Source: an uncultured Collinsella sp. (lineage in GTDB: Bacteria > Actinomycetota > Coriobacteriia > Coriobacteriales > Coriobacteriaceae). Taken from it: a stretch of 9,417 bases of DNA. The notes under the pieces were generated by a model. That model saw only the letters and a program-made list of their open reading frames with translations. It ran no database searches and was not told the origin of the DNA. The stretch spans positions 1 to 9,417 of the forward strand of contig USGN01000036.1 in assembly GCA_900554255.1 (NCBI GenBank). The letters are read 5' to 3'. This document shows, piece after piece, positions 5,589 to 9,417 of this stretch; within the stretch, counting starts at the first letter, position 1; each line of letters begins with the position of its first letter. Position numbers and translations under genes: made by a program.

Positions 5589-5617
5589 ATTGTACTCCCC
5601 GCACGCGTCTGATAAAA
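5589..5617 (-). promoter_or_regulatory. Promoter candidate of ilvE
   Basis: TACAAT (5594-5589 on the minus strand) matches the -10 consensus at five of six positions. The -35 at 17 bases spacing is TTTTAT (5617-5612), which is weak. A start near 5582 leaves a leader of about 147 bases before ilvE, longer than needed for a ribosome binding site. Confidence 0.45.
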
Positions 5618-5660
5618 CGCTTTTCTTTAACTAAGTAAAGTATTTTCATTTGACCGAAGC

Positions 5661-5694
5661 AAAAAGGCCCGCCACCGTAAGCGGTGACGGGCCT
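5661..5694 (-). terminator. Intrinsic terminator of the dedA gene
   Basis: On the minus strand AGGCCCGTCACCG (5694-5682) pairs with CGGTGGCGGGCCT, with one G-T wobble and a short loop, and is followed by TTTTT. It lies about 38 bases past the DedA stop codon and upstream of the ilvE promoter, so it insulates ilvE from dedA transcription. Confidence 0.92.
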
Positions 5695-5732
5695 CAACTG
5701 TACGGTCTGCGCGCTGGCTCGAGCTAGGCGTT

Positions 5733-6371
5733 CTATTTACCCAGCTTGGCCTTAACCAGACCGACCACGGTCGGGATGATCGACACGGCAACGATGCCGA
5801 TAATCAGCAGCTCAAAGTGCTCCTGCACAAAGGGAATGCCGCCAAAGAAGTAGCCCAGCAGCGTAAAGACCGTCGACCAGGTAATGCCGCCCAGCACGTT
5901 AAAGACGACAAAGTTGCGCCAGTGCATGCCGCCCATGCCAGCGATAAAGGGCACAAAGGTGCGGATAAACGGGAAGAAGCGACCCAGGAAGATGGCCAGG
6001 TGACCCCACTTGTCCAAGAAGTCCTCGGACTTTTTGATGCGCTCGGGCGTCATGGCCTTAACCTTGCCCGAAGCGATGATCTTGCGGCCAAAGAAGTGAC
6101 CGATCATAAAGTTGCACTGATCGCCCAAAATGGCAGCGGCCCATGCGGTGGCCAGAAGCGCCACGATGTTAAAGCCGCCGTTGTGGGCAAAGAAACCCGA
6201 GGCGAACAGCAGCGAATCACCGGGAAGGAACGGGAAGAACACCACGCCCGTCTCGATAAAGATGATCAGGAACACGCAGCCGTAGGCCATAAGCGGGCCG
6301 GCGGCGATCCAGCTGGCGATCGCGGTGCGCGGGTCCTTAAGCAGCTCGGCAATAAAATTGATGAAACCCAT
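5733..6371 (-). CDS. DedA family membrane protein (candidate undecaprenyl-phosphate flippase)
   Basis: A 212-residue multi-pass membrane protein of the DedA (VTT/SNARE-associated) superfamily. Some members flip undecaprenyl phosphate back across the membrane for reuse in cell wall synthesis. Residues 27-46, 53-61, 68-90, 151-175 and 187-207 are hydrophobic. The family signatures are present: E40 before FFPFLPGDSLLFASG (D52), and LGRFFPFIRTFVPFIAGM with R131 and R137. These four correspond to the essential E39, D51, R130 and R136 known from E. coli YqjA. The ATG at 6371 follows gagagg with 9 bases spacing. A start at 6455 would add 28 hydrophilic residues that cross the likely promoter, so I rejected it. 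It diverges from cysE and ends in a strong terminator. The lipid substrate is inferred from the family. Confidence 0.93.
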   Translation of the reverse strand: MGFINFIAELLKDPRTAIASWIAAGPLMAYGCVFLIIFIETGVVFFPFLPGDSLLFASGFFAHNGGFNIVALLATAWAAAILGDQCNFMIGHFFGRKIIASGKVKAMTPERIKKSEDFLDKWGHLAIFLGRFFPFIRTFVPFIAGMGGMHWRNFVVFNVLGGITWSTVFTLLGYFFGGIPFVQEHFELLIIGIVAVSIIPTVVGLVKAKLGK

Positions 6372-6417
6372 GAAGTAAAACCTCTCAGTTGTGGGCGCGG
6401 ATACGTCCAAGTTGACC

Positions 6418-6423
6418 AGTATA
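6418..6423 (-). promoter_or_regulatory. -10 box candidate of the dedA gene
   Basis: TATACT on the minus strand (6423-6418) matches the consensus at five of six positions and lies 46 bases upstream of the chosen ATG. No good -35 hexamer occurs at 16-18 bases; TTGCGC at 20 bases is the nearest, so the call is tentative. Confidence 0.35.
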
Positions 6424-6536
6424 CGGTTGCGGTGCCCCCTCGTGCGCAACCCCACAAAAGCATGACTCCATTACCAGCAAGTTTGCATAACTGACACTTG
6501 TAGCGCAAAGCCGCCAAGATTGTCCTTTTTAATCCC

Positions 6537-6553
6537 TAGCGAATCGCTATACT
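6537..6553 (+). promoter_or_regulatory. cysE -10 box with overlapping palindrome
   Basis: TATACT at 6548-6553 is a good -10 box, giving a leader of about 35 bases. No clear -35 is seen at normal spacing, which suggests activator dependence or weak expression. A perfect 13-base palindrome, TAGCGAATCGCTA (6537-6549), overlaps the -10 from upstream. The heptamer GAATCGC recurs 18 bases later at 6559-6565. This is a plausible operator position, but I cannot name the regulator. Confidence 0.45.
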
Positions 6554-6594
6554 TTATTGAATCGCATTGCCATGGCGCTAAGGGAGGGCGGCCG

Positions 6595-7299
6595 GTGAGC
6601 TTTATCAATACCATTCGCGAGGACATCAAGACCGTCCAGGCGCAGGACCCCGCCGCGCAAAACGGTCTGGTCATCTTTCTTTCCTATCCTGGCCTGCACG
6701 CCAAGTGGAACCACGTGCCCGAGCACTGGCTGTGGGAGCACGGTCATCGCTCGCTCGCCCGCGTGCTCTCGCAAATCACCCGCCACATCACCGGCGTCGA
6801 GATTCACCCTGCCGCGCAGATTGGCAAGCACTTCTTTATCGACCACGCCATGGGCGTCGTTATCGGCGAGACCACCATTGTGGGCGACAACTGCGTGCTC
6901 TATCAGGGCGTCACGCTCGGCGGCACCGGCAACGAGACCGGCAAGCGTCACCCCACCCTGGGCAACAATGTCACGGTGGGCACGGGCGCCAAGGTGCTCG
7001 GCAACATCCGCATCGGCAACAACGTCAAGATCGGCGGCAACTCGGTCGTCGTCAAGGACGTGCCCGACAACTGCACCGTCGTGGGCGTGCCCGGGCGCAT
7101 CATCAAGCGCAACGGCTGCCGCGTGTTCGAGGAGAGCTTCGACGCCAAGCAGCATCGCGAGTACATGCCCGACGATGCCGCCGAGCAGAGCGCCCTCAAC
7201 CGTCAGGGCATCACCGAGAACGCCCGCCGCGTCAAAGAACTCGAGCGAGAGGTGGCCGAGCTCAAAGCCCTCGTCGCCAAGCTCGTGGACGAACGCTAG
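6595..7299 (+). CDS. cysE: Serine O-acetyltransferase
   Basis: A 234-residue enzyme that acetylates L-serine with acetyl-CoA to O-acetylserine, the first step of cysteine synthesis, in the cytosol. It has the short helical N-terminal domain (1-68) and the left-handed beta-helix of hexapeptide repeats (about 69-168). The catalytic pair is seen as D83-H84 in [13 protein letters not shown] and H119 in GKRHPTLG, corresponding to D157/H158 and H193 of E. coli Cys[13 protein letters not shown] and [11 protein letters not shown] are further signatures. The C-terminal part (207-233, heptad-like [17 protein letters not shown]) is predicted to form a coiled coil instead of the short tail used to bind cysteine synthase, a point of interest. 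The start is GTG at 6595, preceded by agggagg at 7-8 bases. No cysK lies nearby in the window, and a terminator follows. Confidence 0.95.
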   Translation: MSFINTIREDIKTVQAQDPAAQNGLVIFLSYPGLHAKWNHVPEHWLWEHGHRSLARVLSQITRHITGVEIHPAAQIGKHFFIDHAMGVVIGETTIVGDNCVLYQGVTLGGTGNETGKRHPTLGNNVTVGTGAKVLGNIRIGNNVKIGGNSVVVKDVPDNCTVVGVPGRIIKRNGCRVFEESFDAKQHREYMPDDAAEQSALNRQGITENARRVKELEREVAELKALVAKLVDER

Positions 7300-7336
7300 G
7301 AACGCAAGCGGCACAAAACGACATCGGCATCAACGC

Positions 7337-7380
7337 AAGAAGGCGCGCCAGGGAATCCGCCCCCGGCGTGCCTTCTTTTC
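7337..7380 (+). terminator. Intrinsic terminator of cysE, possibly bidirectional
   Basis: AAGAAGGCGCGCC (7337-7349) pairs with GGCGTGCCTTCTT (7365-7377) over 13 positions with one wobble, and a T-rich end (TTCTTTT) follows. On the minus strand the same hairpin ends in TTCTT, so it may also end the convergent ABC transporter transcript. Confidence 0.85.
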
Positions 7381-7383
7381 GAT

Positions 7384-7411
7384 GTGACATGCGGGACTGT
7401 CCCCTTGTCAC
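7384..7411. repeat. REP-like palindromic motif
   Basis: GTGACA (7384-7389) and TGTCAC (7406-7411) form outer arms, and GGGAC T GTCCC (7393-7403 region) forms an inner palindrome. The inner gggactgtccc motif resembles the short palindromes found scattered between genes next to REP-associated transposases in many bacteria. Only one copy is present in this window, so repetition is not shown here. It ends one base before the ABC transporter stop codon. Confidence 0.4.
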
Positions 7412-7412
7412 C

Positions 7413-9410
7413 TTATGCGAACTGGCTTAGGTAGAGGTCGGCATAAGCGCCCTCGGCAGCCAGCAGCTCCTTGTGCGTACCCTGCTCGATGATATTGCCG
7501 TGATCCATGACCAGGATGAGATCGGCATCGACGATCGTCGACAGACGGTGCGCGATCACAAAGCTCGTGCGCCCGCGCATAAGCGCGTCCATGGCACGGC
7601 CGATGGCAAGCTCGGTGCGCGTGTCCACGCTTGAGGTCGCCTCGTCCAGGATGAGAATCGCCGGGTTGTTGAGCAGCACGCGCGCAATGGTCAGCAGCTG
7701 GCGTTGGCCCTGACTAATGCTCTCGGCATCGTTAGCCACACGCGTGTCGTAGCCCTGCGGCATAGTGCGCACGAAAAAGTCGACCTGCGCGGCACGAGCG
7801 GCGGCCACGATCTCCTCGCGCGTTGCCTCGGGGCAGCCGTAGGCGATGTTTTCGGCAATCGTGCCGTCGAACAGCCAGGCGTCTTGCAGCACCATGCCAA
7901 ACTGCTGACGTAGCTCGCCGCGGTCCATGCGGCTCGTGTCCACGCCGTCGAGCGTAATACGCCCGCCGTCAATCTCGTAAAAGCGCATGAGCAGGTTGAT
8001 GAGCGTGGTCTTGCCCGCACCCGTGGTTCCCACCACGGCGATCTTCTGACCTGGTTCGGCGATAAACGACACGTCGCGCATAAGCGGCTTGTCGGGCGAA
8101 TAGCCAAAGCGCACATGCTCAAAAGCGACGCGGCCCTCAACGCGACCCGGCAGCTTGGCAGCCTCGTCCGGCAGCGGATCGGCCTCCATCTCGGACTCGT
8201 CGAGCAGGTCGAACACGCGTTCTGCGCTCGCCAGCGCGCTCTGCAGCGAGTTAAAGGTAAACGACAGCTGCGTCATGGGTTCGGACGCCTCGTAGATAAA
8301 CTGGAAGAACGCCTGGAACACGCCGACGGTCATGTGACCGGCGACCAGCATGCTACAGCCCACCAGCGCGATCACGATCTGCGCCAAACGGCCGATAAAG
8401 CGCACCGCAGGGCCGACGGCATTGATCATAAAGTCAGCCTTGGTACTCACGCGCGCTAGCTCCCTCGAGGCCTCATGCACTTCGGCAGAACTCTGGCGCT
8501 CGCGGTTAAACGCGCGAATCACCAGACGGCCCGAATAGCCCTCCTCGACCGCACTCGTAATCTTGGACACCCACTCCTGGCGCTCGCCCGTCACATCGTG
8601 TGTGCGGCGCGACACGACCTTCGTCACCAGCAGCGAAAGTGCCGTAAAGAACAAAAAGACAAGCGTGAGCGGCACGCTAAACACGAACATCACGCTCACG
8701 GCGCCCACCACGGTACCGATCGACACCAGAAGCTGCAGCAAGCCGCGCTGCATGCTCTCGGACATCTTGTCCAAGTCGTTGGTCGCACGGCTGACGACCT
8801 CGCCGGGACGATGCGCGTCAAAGTAGGCAAGCGGCAGACGGTTGAGCTTTTGTGCGATGCGGTTGCGTAGGCGCAGGTTGAGGCGCTCGGCAACGCTCGA
8901 CATCAAAAAGCTCTGGAGTGCGTAGAACGAGGCGGCGGCCGTCCAGATCATAAAGTAGATGAAGATAGTCCTGCCGCAGTTCTCCCAGGTGATGCTGAAG
9001 GTGGTGTCGTTGGCAAACGCCAGCTTCACGTGTCCCCACAGTTCATCGATGACGCGGGCGCTGTACGCCGGCGCCGCGGTGTTAAAGATGACATAGAACA
9101 CGATGCTCGCGAACACGAGGTAAAAGCGCCAGTGATCGCCGGAGGCCTCGCTCCACAGACGGCGCACCGTCGCCCAGGTGTCGCTGGGTTTCTCGTCCTC
9201 GTCGTCCACATCGCGCATGCGCTCTGCCTCAGCGCGGGCGCGTTCGTCCTCGGCGCGTTCGTTTTCCTCGTAGAGCGCTTGACGGCGAGCCTCGCGCTCG
9301 GCTGCAGCCTTGGCGGCATCGTCCAGACCGGGCGCGACCGCCGGCTCCTCAGCCGTCCCCACTACCACGGCGTCATCAACGACGCCCTGTTTCTTGAACT
9401 CCTCGGTCAT
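7413..9410 (-). CDS. ABC exporter half-transporter, fused membrane and ATPase domains (LmrD/TM288-like)
   Basis: A 665-residue type I (type IV fold) ABC exporter subunit. Residues 1-80 form an acidic, Ala/Arg/Glu-rich cytosolic extension, probably helical at 34-66. The membrane domain (about 95-385) shows hydrophobic segments near 95-113, 148-170, 226-265 and 335-375, and LPLAYFD-HRPGEVVSRATND marks the coupling region. The ATPase domain (about 425-665) has Walker A GTTGAGKT (461-468), Q-loop Q509, signature ISQGQ (565-569), Walker B ILILDE with E590, D-loop SSVDT and switch H621. SQGQ in place of SGGQ with an intact catalytic Glu matches the consensus-site half of heterodimers such as TM287/288 or LmrCD. 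Its partner should be encoded immediately upstream, beyond base 9417: the ATG is preceded by gagtagc, which allows a TAG stop right before this start. Substrate (drug, lipid or peptide) cannot be told. Confidence 0.93.
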   Translation of the reverse strand: MTEEFKKQGVVDDAVVVGTAEEPAVAPGLDDAAKAAAEREARRQALYEENERAEDERARAEAERMRDVDDEDEKPSDTWATVRRLWSEASGDHWRFYLVFASIVFYVIFNTAAPAYSARVIDELWGHVKLAFANDTTFSITWENCGRTIFIYFMIWTAAASFYALQSFLMSSVAERLNLRLRNRIAQKLNRLPLAYFDAHRPGEVVSRATNDLDKMSESMQRGLLQLLVSIGTVVGAVSVMFVFSVPLTLVFLFFTALSLLVTKVVSRRTHDVTGERQEWVSKITSAVEEGYSGRLVIRAFNRERQSSAEVHEASRELARVSTKADFMINAVGPAVRFIGRLAQIVIALVGCSMLVAGHMTVGVFQAFFQFIYEASEPMTQLSFTFNSLQSALASAERVFDLLDESEMEADPLPDEAAKLPGRVEGRVAFEHVRFGYSPDKPLMRDVSFIAEPGQKIAVVGTTGAGKTTLINLLMRFYEIDGGRITLDGVDTSRMDRGELRQQFGMVLQDAWLFDGTIAENIAYGCPEATREEIVAAARAAQVDFFVRTMPQGYDTRVANDAESISQGQRQLLTIARVLLNNPAILILDEATSSVDTRTELAIGRAMDALMRGRTSFVIAHRLSTIVDADLILVMDHGNIIEQGTHKELLAAEGAYADLYLSQFA

Positions 9411-9417
9411 GCTACTC

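Noticed and set aside
6372..6455. N-terminal extension of the DedA protein
   Set aside because: It is hydrophilic, precedes the conserved start and overlaps the likely -10 box; ATG 6371 has a binding site.
6520..6594. Longer CysE start at 6520
   Set aside because: It would lie upstream of the -10 box; GTG 6595 has agggagg at the right distance. A tiny ATG frame at 6572 (8 codons ending over the GTG) was judged to be chance.
1..9417. CRISPR arrays, defence systems, toxin-antitoxin pairs, prophage genes and riboswitches
   Set aside because: I looked for regular repeats, characteristic motifs and known leader structures on both strands and found none.

Overview
This 9.4 kb window is chromosomal DNA from a moderately GC-rich bacterium. 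The gene set, the codon usage and the look of the intergenic DNA suggest an actinobacterium of the Coriobacteriia, most probably Collinsella or a close relative. That is recognition from memory, not a computed assignment. Most of the window is core housekeeping sequence; I found no CRISPR array, transposase, phage module or defence system.

Left part (1-2552): an SRP 4.5S RNA gene (minus) lies downstream of a long minus-strand gene that fuses the tRNA adenosine deaminase TadA to a glycerate kinase. A tRNA-Ser(UGA) gene diverges from it. tRNA-Ser, tadA and SRP RNA are neighbours in many Gram-positive genomes, usually with dnaX next, so dnaX probably lies beyond base 1. The 442 bases between glycerate kinase and SRP RNA carry three long imperfect inverted repeats and no convincing gene.

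Middle (2555-5435): a TetR-family regulator (minus) diverges from lemA (plus). Two palindromes sit on the lemA promoter and are candidate operators. lemA ends in a strong terminator. Before the terminator of the convergent ilvE gene lies a 211-base element with about 29-base terminal inverted repeats, which looks like a MITE. ilvE (branched-chain aminotransferase, minus) has a leader of about 150 bases containing an overlapping small ORF that could be leaderless.

Right part (5661-9417): a DedA-family membrane protein (minus) diverges from the serine acetyltransferase gene cysE (plus). cysE converges with an ABC exporter half-transporter (minus) of the LmrD/TM288 type; its partner subunit is probably encoded just beyond the right edge. 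A terminator hairpin and a short REP-like palindrome separate the last two genes.

The genes serve separate jobs: protein targeting, tRNA modification, glycerate, branched-chain amino acid and cysteine metabolism, undecaprenyl-phosphate recycling and export. They are mostly single transcription units, each with its own promoter and terminator. The most unusual points are the TadA-glycerate kinase fusion and the inverted-repeat elements in the two large intergenic gaps.
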